Shown piece after piece: positions 1 to 11,200 of a stretch of 64,000 bases of DNA. The translations under genes were made by a program, and so were the position numbers. The notes beneath the pieces are model-generated. The model was not told the DNA's origin and ran no database searches. It was given only the letters and a program-made list of their open reading frames with translations. Origin of the DNA: Colius striatus (lineage: Eukaryota > Chordata > Aves > Coliiformes > Coliidae); NCBI RefSeq assembly GCF_028858725.1, contig NC_084773.1, positions 7,554,350-7,618,349 of the forward strand, written 5' to 3'. Numbering within the stretch: the first letter of the stretch is position 1; the number at the start of each line of letters is the position of its first letter.

Positions 1-1434
1 AGGGGCTGTCCCAGGACTTCCAAGGGCAAGGGGTGCCTCTGGGGCACCTCTCCCAGTAAGCACCTCACTAGTCCGTGCCTCAGTTTCCCCACTGCCAGCT
101 GCTGTGCTTGCAGCTCAAGGGTCAGGGCACTGCAGCAAGAGTCAGATCCACTCTGTGGCCCCCACTCCAGCAGTCCTGATCTGCGTGGGATAACCCAGGA
201 CTCCCCTGGGTGCCTTGGCACCAGGACCCCAGACCCCATCAGCCCATCTCCTTCCAAGGCTGTAAGCTCAGACGGAGCAGGACACCAGGGAGAAGGAGGA
301 TGCCTGGGCTGGGGGACTTCATCACTGCTGGCTGGGGGAACAGAGAGCTGGGGAGGGCTGGAGACATGCTGTGCTGAAAGATGTGGGGCACCACCAAGGT
401 CCTGCTTCCCCCTGGCCAGATGTGCCCTGGCAGGAGCCTCCCTCGCATCCAGCACTGGCTGCATCCTCCTGGCTGCTACTTTGGGGTTGCTGATAGCAGG
501 ATGACGGCAAAGCTTCCCTGGCCCCCATCTTCAGACAGGTTGGGGGACAAGTGGCATTAGGATTGCTGCCTGGCTCCAACCCCCCCAAAGCCTCAGCCAG
601 CCATAAATATTTCAGGGGGCTTGGCAGTTTTATAATAACTGGCAACAAAGATAAACACCGGGAAGAGCAATATTTTTCCGTGTGGGCTGGAGGAGTTTAA
701 TATTTTATCACTCAGAGCACAAAATATTTATGAACAATTTCATGTCAGTCACTGGCTGAGGACTGATCGTGACCTTTCCAAGCCAGGGAGGACACATCCC
801 TGCTACAGAGGGACAGCCAGGCCCTCCCTGTCCCTTGCACTCGCACCCCAAGCCCTGGTTTTGAGTTGCTGTATCTGACTGCCAGGGAACAAGCCCCCAG
901 CTGCAAGAGGCACCGCAGATACTGGGACAGAGCAGGGGCTGAGTCCTGGCAGCCTGGTAGGTGCTCCAGCAGCTGGTACTGCCCTGGGGCACCACGGCAG
1001 TGACATACAGGCTGTCCTGGGGATGGGCAATTGGGACCAGCATGGGTAGCCTGCATCTTGTGGCTGCAGGCCCAGGTGGATAGGATGCTGGGGAGGCACT
1101 GCTCCCCCCTGCCACAGGAGAAGCACAGCAGTGCCAGGCCCACCAGCAGCCCAGGGACATGGCTGTACTGGTTTTACTTTCAACAGGTTCCCCAGAGGAG
1201 AGGGGATGCCACCTCCTTCCAGTCCAGCTCAGCAAGGCCCCTTCCCTGCTCTCCCAACAGCTTGCTGAAGCCAGGGATGGTGTCTGTGGCCCTGCTGGGT
1301 TGCCTGGGCAGGCAGCGAGTGGAGCAGTGGGGATGCAGAGCCCTGGGGCAGTTCCCCAGCCAGCGCAGAAACAGACACCAAGCCCACAGCCCACAGCCCG
1401 TCACAGGGCAGGACGGCGCGATTGGCCAAGAGGT
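1..1434. other. Intergenic DNA downstream of TEX264
   Basis: GC-rich sequence beyond the TEX264 polyadenylation site. Open frames on both strands are rich in Pro, Gly, Ala, Cys and Trp and overlap one another in several frames, as expected of GC-rich non-coding DNA; none resembles a known protein. In mammals GRM2 follows TEX264 in the same orientation, but no GRM2 exon is recognisable here. The only distinctive stretch is the AT-rich block near 600-735, listed separately. Confidence 0.5.
600..735. promoter_or_regulatory. AT-rich block, candidate conserved non-coding element
   Basis: A sharply AT-rich block with several AATATT/AAATATTT motifs and few CpGs sits inside strongly GC-rich sequence just past the TEX264 3' end. 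Such islands in avian GC-rich DNA are often conserved regulatory or 3'-end elements. This is inference from composition only; conservation cannot be seen from one sequence. Confidence 0.2.
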
Positions 1435-1958
1435 ACCAGTGAGGAAAAGCATCCACTTTATTACAGACCCCAAAAGCGCCCGTGGCAGTGCCAGGAGGAC
1501 CAGGTTTTACACAGGCTGTTTCAATTGTTCAGCAAGGGGAAGAGAACAGGGCAACAAACCCAACTGACCCTACTCACGGCTCTTTGGTGCTAGAAAACAC
1601 ACGGCGGTGAGGCAGAGAGAAGCTGAGGGTGAGAGTGGTGGCACTGGCAGAAACGAGGTGGGGACACCTCTGCCACCCACCACCACCTCCCGAGACACCT
1701 GCGAGGAATTTGCAAGACACACAAACGGCAAATGCATGTGGCTGCCCCTCCCCAGCCTGCCCCAGCCCGCAGCACTGAGCGCTGCAGGAGACCCCCACCT
1801 CCCTGTGGAATGGTCAAACACCCTTTGTGCAAAGAGGGAGAGAGGGTCCCGGGGGAATCAGCGACCAAAATCTCATCTGGAGAGGAAGGAGGTGGGAAAG
1901 GCAACCGGTTCCCAGTAAGTCAGACGCCGGTGGGAGGCAAGGCAGCCAGGTCTTCCCC
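1435..1958 (-). other. TEX264: TEX264 3' UTR
   Basis: Sequence between the TEX264 stop codon and the first good downstream polyadenylation signal on the minus strand (AATAAA at 1457-1462). The end is placed 10-30 bases beyond the signal, so it is approximate. The resulting UTR of roughly 500 bases is short. Confidence 0.65.
1457..1462 (-). terminator. TEX264: TEX264 polyadenylation signal AATAAA
   Basis: Exact AATAAA hexamer on the minus strand, about 500 bases after the TEX264 stop. It is the first canonical hexamer found downstream of the stop. Confidence 0.65.
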
Positions 1959-2272
1959 TCACTCTTCTCCTCTCTCGGCAGCAACGGGCTCCTTGGTCCA
2001 CTTGTCTGTGACCTGCTGGTTGCCCCCGTAGCCCGTGTCGGGCAGCAGGCCCTGGGCTCCCTCTCCATCCCCAGCCACCTCCAGGTCCAGCTCCTCGAAG
2101 GAGGAGCCGCTGGCTCCGGACTCGCTGTAGCTGTGCTCGCTGCGGTTGTCGGCCTCCTCCCGGCCCCGGCTGGCGGGGAAGGGCAGCAGGATGGAGGTGG
2201 CCACAGAGGTGTCTCTGCTGTCGGTTGTGGCCTCTATGCTGATGGAGCTTGTTTCACTCGTGGTGTCAGCCC
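1959..2272 (-). CDS. TEX264: TEX264 coding exon 4 (cytosolic tail with LC3-interacting motif, stop)
   Basis: Acceptor CCCAG|GG in phase 1; reads ADTTSETSSISIEA to a TGA stop at 1959-1961. It contains EHSYSESGASGSS followed by FEELDLE, the LC3/GABARAP-interacting region of TEX264. The serines just before FEEL are kept; in mammals phosphorylation of serines there strengthens LC3 binding. The rest is acidic, Gly/Ser-rich and probably disordered, with little similarity to mammals outside the motif block. Confidence 0.95.
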
Positions 2273-5200
2273 CTGGGATGGAGACAGAAGGGGAGGGAGT
2301 GAATGCTGTGGGAAGGAGGAGATGGGGATAGGGTGCCACAGCCTTCAAAGCCACCAGAAACCTTGGAGACATCAGGCCATAGTGGTGAGCAGCTCCCACC
2401 TCTTCTCACCTCCTGTGCCTTTGAGATGGGACTGGGACAAGACAAGCACAAGCTGGACTCAAGCAGCTCCCTGAAATCAGGGAAACCCCAAGCTGGCACA
2501 AACCACCCCTGGTTTCCTGGCCATGCCCCGACTTCCTGGCTCTGCCGTGACCCCAGTGCACATCCCAAGAACCTGGCAAGCCCTCCCTCAGGGAGAATGC
2601 CTGGCCCAGGAGCTGGGGGACAATCCTGTCCCTGGCACAGCATCAGAAAGAGGTGAGGAGCAGGATAATGTGCTGCGAGGCTGGCGGGGAGCTGCAGCAT
2701 TGCTTGAGCACCCAAGGAGAAGGCGGTACAGGGACAGGTCCTTGGATGTGCTGCCGTCAGAGGTGAGTTTATGTCCAGCCTCATGCCAGGGCACCCTAAT
2801 GCTGCCTTCAGCACCCCATACAGCCCACTCCCTGTGTGGCTCCTTGCAGCTGCCAGCACTGGCCCAGCACTGGCAGATGGGACTCAGGGTGCCAGAGGAC
2901 GGGGGGGAGCCTTCCCAGCTCACTCGGCCCTCCTCCACGTCAGCTGGCTTCCAGCCCACTCCCTCTCACGGCAGAGCCCCCCGGGGCTGCCCCTGCCTGC
3001 CTGGACAGACCTCAGCACCCACCGCCCCCTCCCCAGATCCCTGCCTCATTAGCTCAGTCACAGCACAATTAAGGAGTCGACGGGGAGAGGAGCGTGTCAG
3101 ATTGAGACCAGCAGCTCGGTGCTGTTGCCGAAGCAACCAGCTGGGAGATAAACCCTCCTGTAAAACATTAATCACTGTTAATTATGAGATCACGGCTCCG
3201 CATGGCTCATGATGACATCACAGATCCACATTGCTGACTACAATGTGTTGTTGTCAGTTATGGCAGTGTCAGCAAACACCAGGCAGCTCCTCCATCACCA
3301 CCGTCCCTGCCCCAGCCTCTCCTGGTGCTTTGGTTGGTGAGAGCATTTGGGCTCGGCCGCATCCTGGCACCTCTGTGTTCCTGGCGGCTCTGTCACTGAT
3401 CCCAGCATCGTGCCAGGAGGGAATCCAGAAGCAGTCTCGCTCAGGACAGCAGGGCTGGGAAGTGGCCAAGAGGCTGGTGCTGAGCAGAGAGGGGGTCCCA
3501 GGCAGAGGAGAGGCCTCTCCTCCCCACGGGCTCCTGCCGCCGCAGCTCCATCCCAGCGTCGCGGCTCCCGTGGGCAGCCCCAGCCTCCCCGGGCTCTGGC
3601 AGCCTCCTGCTCGCCCTCCTCCAGCTGCGTGGCAGCCACCCATCTCCTGGAGGAGACTCATCAAGGAGGGAACTTTCCTTCCAAACACCCTTAAATCCTT
3701 TTCTTTTGCTGTTTTCCTTCCCGGCCTGGGCAGCTGCCAGCAGAACTGCTTGTAAATGGCAGCGCTCTGCCTCCCAAGCAGCAGCAGCCCACGGTCCTGC
3801 CGCCCGAGCGATGGCTCTTCAGAGAGGGCTGAGCGGTGGCAGCAGGACCAGGAGCGGCAGGGCAAGACCCACACACACAGCACAGCCACTGCTCCATCCC
3901 ACTTGGACGGTGTGTTGGCTTCATCCTGCCCGGCAGGCACCTGCATAGGAACCTGCATAGAGCTTCCACCCTCTCGCCCTGGCTGTGGCGTGCAACCCCT
4001 TTGGCAGCTGGCACAAGCTGAGCCCTGGGCTGCCCACCCCAGCAATGCCTGGTGACTACCTTGCCATGAAAAGGAGGAAAGAACCACCACCTCCCAACAT
4101 ATACTGCCTTTTCTGCAGCATGAGGGAGCACCTCGACATGGAAACTACATTTACTCTAAGTTAAAAAGGATGTTCTGCAGGCTGCTGGCGAGATGCTCGC
4201 TGAAGGGGGTGGTGAGCACTCAGCAGGCATCAGAAAGGAGATGCTGTCCCATCCAGCAGGACCTTGGCAGGGTGGCATCCAGGAAGATGAAGAGCTGCAG
4301 GGGATGGAGGGGATCATGTGGCCCCCAAGCCTTGAAGTCAACTAAAGGTTTGCAAGGTCTTTAGTGGAGATCTCAAAAACAAAACCCAAACAAATGCAAT
4401 TTGGCCAAACTGGTGGCCTAATGTCAACATGGACACGTTCCCACTGTGTCTTCATGACAGCTCATGTCATTCATGGTCATCTCACATCCCTCTGAAACCT
4501 GGGACAAGAGTGACCCTCAAGTTGTGTTCTGTCTGTTCAGTGACCATCCCCTGTCACCCCGGGGGCTGCTTTGGCTGCAAAGCCATCATGTAACCCCAGG
4601 CCACAAAGCAAAGGAGCTGCTGAGGTGAGGAGCAGCATCTCAGGAAGGGGAAGACAGGGAGGAAGCTGATCTACAGGCTGCTATGAGTTGCCACCACAGG
4701 AAAGCACCTCTGCCCTTGCCCCTGCTGCTGCCTCCCTTTCCCTCGCTCCAAAGGCAACAATAAATTAAGTCCTGTTTCCTTTCAGCCAGGCACTTTTTCA
4801 CTGCACTGTCACTTCTGATCATGTTTGAGCAGCCTCAGCTGGCAAATTTGCCCATTTCAGCAGTCTCACTCTCCTCTGCACAGGACCTGGCATGGCCACT
4901 CAGTCTGGCCAGGGCTGGCCGGGGCAGGCAGGGCGAGAGACAGAGCTGCTGCTGCTGCTGGGTGGGTGCAGGGTCAGCTCTGGCAGGGAGATGTGGCAAA
5001 AACCCCCATCACGACCCTGAGAGGTCAGGCAGGGAGTGCAGAGGGGCCCCAAAAGGGCAATCACAGCCTCCCTGGGAGATGCCTTGTGGGTGAGCAGGAG
5101 TTCAACTTTCATCTCATGGGCACAGAGGTTTCCAGCACCCCTCGTGTCCACTTCTCCATCCTGTCCTGGGCACCTGGCTCAGTCCCCCAGCAAGCTGCTG

Positions 5201-8200
5201 CCCAGTCCCTGCATTTCCCTGCCCAGGGCTGGTCCCTGCACCAGGAGGCAGCCCAGCACCCAGATGCAGGGTGATCCTTCCCTGGGGCATTCAGTGAGGT
5301 GCTGGCTGTCCCATGGACATACTCCCTCCACTCTGCTCCCCTGAGGATGCTGTGGCCATCCCACTGCACCTTCACTCAGCAGCAACCTGGAACCCGGGAA
5401 GTTTTACACTGGGAAAACACAGCAGAGCCCGAAGTGAAGCCCCACTGGTGTGTTGAGAAGCCCTGCAAAGGCCAGGGCCACCTGGGAAGAACTGAAGCCA
5501 AGCTGCCAACACCAAGAGACCATCCAGGGATAGGTACAACAGGAACCACTCACCCCACGCTGTTGGGGAGCCAGCCCCCTGGGCAGCTCAGCTCTGTGTC
5601 ACCCCAGGCACCAGCATCCCCAAATCCCCCCAGGAAGGAGGACTGGCTCCCCTTCTGCACTGCCCCAGCACAACACTGATGCTTGAGGATTGCTCTTCTT
5701 TTGGTGCACCCAAGGCCCACTCAAGGCCCATCTATTTAACCAAACATTCATCATCTCTGATGCTACACAATAGATCACTGAGCTGCCAGGAGGGGCACAG
5801 CTCCTCCGTGCCTACCAAAGGTCACACACAATCATCAGGAGAGGGGCTGGGACCGGCAGGGCAGCAGGGAGACACAGCAGGAGCTGCGTACTGAGACCCT
5901 TCTCAGCATGCACAGGCAGGCAGAACAGGCAGAGCTCCTTGGAGGACAGAAGCAAGTGGGGTTAAGGCAGAGCATGTCAAGGAAGGTGCCCTCCCTGTGG
6001 CACTAGGGCTCAGTGATGCCATCAGTTGTACCCAGATGCTGCTGGACAGACTCAGCTCCAGTAAAATGAGCACCTGAGGCTCTGGGCAGAGCCATTTGCT
6101 TAGGAACCATCTGTGTTGATGCCAGCGAGCCTGTGTGGAGAGGCTGCTTTTGTTTGCTTTCACCGTCCAGGCGCCGCAGCAGGGTCAGGCTGCTGAGAGC
6201 GTGCTGGGGGCGAGGGCTCGCCGAGCACCGTGACGTGCCAAGGCCCCACAAAATAATTAAGCACAAAACAATTGATGGTGATTGACACTGACCCCCTGGA
6301 GACCCATCAGCTCCCTGTCTTTCTGATGACCCTGACGATGGTGAAGAAGGGACAGAATTGGTGCGGAGGCAGCCGAGGCGCAGCCCCCCGGCCCCTTCCT
6401 TGCATGCCGAGCAGAACTGTCAGCACCCTGCTCCGTGCAGAGCAGCAGCATGAAGCACACACCCTGTACCACATCCCACAGCCTTTCTGGCCATGGGTTC
6501 CACTTGGAGCCGCAGGCACCCAGCACCTCGCGGGGTGAGCTCAGGAGCAAGGACAGCAGATGACAGCTTAAATGGAGAAATGTGCTCCAAGGTCAGGAGG
6601 CTCAAGAAAACAAATCCAAGCTTTTCCTGCACATTCAAGTCACTCAGTAGAGCCTGGCAGCAGCCACAGTGACAGGTGAGGTGAAAAGGCAGCACCTTTA
6701 ACTGGGAACTCCTCAAGTCTTTAATTTGAGGGAGTGACTGAAAGGTGCTGCGTTCATACAGAGCATTACCAAAGGTGATGCTCGTTCTGAAATTGCACAC
6801 TCAGTGCTATGATCTTGTGAGAGTAGGGGGAGGGCTTTATCTGCTGCCACATCGGGAGAGCCTGAGGCTGCCACATGTAGAGCATCCTCAGCTGCCTCAG
6901 GGAGAGGAAAAAGGAGCCCAGCACCTTCCCAGCCCTCCCACTCACCCTGTGAGGCTGCAGGGTGTCAGAGCCCTGCATCTGGACCTGTACGGCTCAAGCA
7001 GGGCCAGAGGAGCCACTGACAGGGACCATCACTCCCTCCCACCCTCCAAGGGGTAGCCCAACACTGCCTGAGCCTCCATCAGGGCAGAATGACTTGAAAC
7101 ACTGGCAGAACTGAGGTGGATCAAGAAATAACCCAAATCCATGCAACTATGGCTGAGAGGGGACTGCACCGCAAAGCGGATGCAGACATTGCTGGGCCCA
7201 TCCACCCTCTAGCTGACAGAGGAAAGCTCCAAAGCTGTCAGAGACATGAGAGATCTGATGGATCATGAAGATCTTATGGCCATCTTGCTTGTTCCTTGAG
7301 TGGCTCCCCAAGGAAAAAAGGAGCAATAACAATGGAAAAAGAGACTGGGGCTTTCTCCTTCCACAACTCAGAGGTGGTTGCACAGATCCCAGCACAGAAA
7401 ATACTTGGGAAAGGAGGATGAGTCTCAACCTGTAAGGCATCAACTTCAAGGCATCTCCAGAGAGTGGCTGGGCAGAGGGAAGACCTGCTGGTTGTCCCCT
7501 CAGCAGGTCTCCTCCTGCAACAGGGCTCACAAAACCTATGCAGGATTTCAGTGGTGAGACGTGGAGCCTGATGAGACCAGATGCCCCCTTCTACCTCAAC
7601 TCCTTACTTAGACCCTCCTGCTGAACCAGGGGCAGTCCAATGGCCACTCAATGGCTGTAGCAGCACTGCTGGCAACAAACCCAGCCCCCAGTGTCAGGGC
7701 CTAGTGACAGTGGGACAAGGCTGCTCACTAGGCACCACTTCCCTTTGTACAAGCCCAGGACCTCCCCATGTCACAGCAGCTGTACCAGTCGAGGGCACTG
7801 CAACATCATGGGGATAGAGGAGATGACTGGGATCTCCAAGACTCTCAGGCATCAGGCATGAGACCCTCATGGCACAAGGAACCTGAGGCTTGCAATGTCA
7901 GACCTCTCCAATGGCCAGGACAAGGATGTGGCTACTTCACCAGATCTGGTTCTGCTGCTGTGCCTAGTGATGGTGACTGCGGTGCAACATCCACACTCAA
8001 CTCTTCAGGCTCAAAGGCAAGGCCAACCTGTCTCAGCTATTATTATTTCAAGCTGGTTTTGTGCAGACTCAGCAGATGACACCACATCAGATTGCACTGA
8101 CAAAAGCTCATCTACGTGACTGGAAGGGGAAGGGTGGTGGAGGAGCTGTCCCAGGACTGCTGCTGGGGAGTCTAGCCCGGGGTCTCCCACGTGAGAAAGT

Positions 8201-11200
8201 CCAACATCATTACTGTTAAAGACCTTCTTGGCTCTTCTTCCGGCAGGGCAGGGGACTCCCCCACCACAGGCACACTGTCAGCAGCATCCCACGGAAAGCA
8301 CGGAGCCAGCTGGGGCAGAGGGAGCACTGCAGACAGGAGCACACACAGCCACTGACACCACCGACCTGTGGCAGCTTTTGCTCACATGGGTCCTCTCCAA
8401 AACCAAGGGGTGACCATGGGAAGGTGCCAGAAGCAGCCACCCTGACGCAAGGCTGACAGAAAGGCAAGAGCTGAGTGAGCACCATGAAAACGCAGGACCT
8501 GGGAAACCGCTCAATTAGGCTCTTCACGGCAGCGCTAAATGGACAGAGCTCCCAGAAAGCAATTCCCAGCCCCGCTTTCACGCTGCACACAATTAAGAAT
8601 TAAAGCAACCCCAAGCTGAAGATGCGTTAAAACAAATGCCCAGACTCCCCGGGAGGCGAGCAGAGCCCTCATGGTTTTTTCATGGCGGTTACACAAGGGT
8701 GGGTGACCTGTGGGGCAGGGGGAGGCGGCTGCCCCCGCCAGCACCCGGGATGCTCGGCGAGCCAGCTCCTGCATCTCACAGACATATGAGCACGTGGGCC
8801 GGCACCAGAAACCAGCATTTCGGGTTACTATAGCACTGCTGTTCTGCGCCTACAGCCATTGTGGTCCCTTCCTGGATGAATACATACAGGCTGCAACAGA
8901 TCTTGCTGAGCAGATGCTATCGGGCAACTCCACCACCAGCTACAGCAACCTGGTATTTAAGCTCTTTGCAATCCCAGTATGTAACAGATGAAGATGAGAT
9001 CAAGGAAGATGTATATGACAAGGAGAAAAACAAGTGCAGCTGCAACCAAAAGCTGCAAGATCTGTCTCTGCTCTGACAACAGTGGGCCAGAAGATGCTGC
9101 TGGGGTGCCCAGGTGCTCCCCAAGATGCGGCGTGACACTTCAGGGACATGATACTATCTCAGCCTGGTGTGAGGGGAAGAGGGGCACAGATGCAGTGGTT
9201 GGGTGCCAGGTGGGCACAGGTCAGCCCCTCTCTGTCTGCTCAGATGGCAGCACTGGGGACACCAGGACCTCCACTTTCGGAAAGGCTGACGCCAATCAAA
9301 GATGAAGGCCATGCACAAGCTACAGATACCTGTGATGTCTGTCTGGGCATCCTCGGTCTCAGCTGCAGCAGCCCTGCTCTTCCTCTCCAGCTCCTTCATT
9401 TCAGGCACGTAGAAGTCCCCTTGGCGAGCGAGGGGACACACAAAGTAGATGCGGTCCTCCTTGTAGATCTCGATCCGCGGGTGGGCACACAGCTTCCTCT
9501 CCTGAAAGACAACAGGGAACATGGGTCAGGGATGTGCCTTCGTCCCTCACCCCGGCAGCCCCCCACCACATGGTCCTGCTGGCCTGGCAGTGTCACAGAC
9601 TGACTCCCTTTGCCTACAGGGATGGGAGCCCAGTCAGGAGTGGAGGGTCCCATCCCAAAATGGCAGTGCTGCTTTCCCTATCACAACAGCTCCCCACGAG
9701 CTGGGGCCAGCTGGGCTCAAGGAGGAGATGCCGGATCTCCAGGGAGACTCAACTCCCCCATCTCAGCCTCATTTTTGGTGTGCTCGTTTGGGGCTGGAAC
9801 GAGGGGTTCCGGGGAGCCCGGCAGCTGCCTTGCACGGACCTGCCAAGTGTTGGGCTCGTCGGTGCAGCATGGCAGGCGTGGCACTTCTCTGCTAATTAAT
9901 ATCATCCAGAGCTGACAGCACAAGCAGCTCCTTTCAGAATGGTGAGGGCAGGAGGAGTGGGAGATGAATCCTTGGCATTTCAGACAACTCCCCCTCCTCC
10001 TCTTCCTCACCCTACTCCCCTACATTCCTGGCAACACACTTCAAGATCTCAGCCCCTCAGCCTGCCCAGGACCCCCGACAGGGGCATTTTATCCCCGGGA
10101 TGTACCCCAGCCCACACTGCGCCGGGGCTGTGGGGACTCTTGGGGTGCCAGGCCAGGCTGAGGAGCAGCTGGACCCCTCTTGCCACCCCCTCCTCGCCCG
10201 CCCGCCCGCCAGCTGCTCGCTGGCAGAGGGGGCGGCTGATTACAATCCGGGTGAGAGAGTGTCTCTTCAGTGGGTTCTCTTTTTCTTTCTTTCCCCTTTT
10301 CAAATCACTGGCAGCTTTCATTTAACCCCACAATCACTCTGATTATGTTCCTCCTCCTCCCTGTCCCAACTATCCTCTTCCTCCGTGATGCAATGATCCT
10401 CCTCTTCCTTCCTACCTCAACTATCCTCATCCTCCTCCCTGCCACGTCCCCTGGCATGGCTTGCCCAGACATCTCCTGGCAGGATCCCTGTCCCTCTGGA
10501 GCTCTCTGAAGCCAGGCCTGGCCACCTTCCAAGGACAAGCTCTATGGACACATCAATCATGACCTTACAAAAACCTCTTGGTTCCTGATCCCCTTCACCC
10601 CTGGGGATGGACCAAGCTATTATTTCCCAGCCAAATGCTGGCATCGGGCAGAATCCACAACAGACAGGAGCCTACACCAACCCTCTCCCCAGCGCTGGCA
10701 GCAAGGCCACCCGGAGAACCACCTCCTCGCTGGCAGGATGCTGCACAAGCAAGACAGAGAGAACCCCACATGAGCTGGTTTGGGGTCTGTTTTGCCAGGA
10801 AAGCCTGCAGGAGCAGGCTCTGCAAAGCCCCAGTTCACCCAGTGGCACCGCAGTGGCAGAAACTTCAACCCCAGCAGAAGCTGTACCCATCCTGTCCCAA
10901 GGCCTTTGAGCCTGAATTTTGGCTGCCCCCCTCCTCCAGCTGAGGAGGAGCCACATTCCCCCATGCCGTGGGGACACAGGCGGGCTTCCAAGGTGCTCAG
11001 AGCCTGGAGTTCCCACTCGCAGGCAGGTGAGACACCAACACACGCAGATCAAAACTGTATTAAATAAAAACAAGCTGGGCTGTTTTTAGCAGCAGAGCAG
11101 AGGCGGCTCATAACACTCCCCACTTTTTCAGCAACAAGGCAGACAAGAGCCCACCCTGTCACTCTGCCCCTTGCTCTGCCAACCACAAGCCCATCAGCCA

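Noticed and set aside
708-1394. 228-codon minus-strand frame beyond TEX264, considered as a possible GRM2 exon
   Set aside because: No metabotropic glutamate receptor motif; composition typical of GC-rich non-coding DNA.
3269-4090. 273-codon minus-strand frame in a TEX264 intron
   Set aside because: Cys/Trp/Gly/Ser-rich composition, no domain or splice logic, overlapped by other frames.
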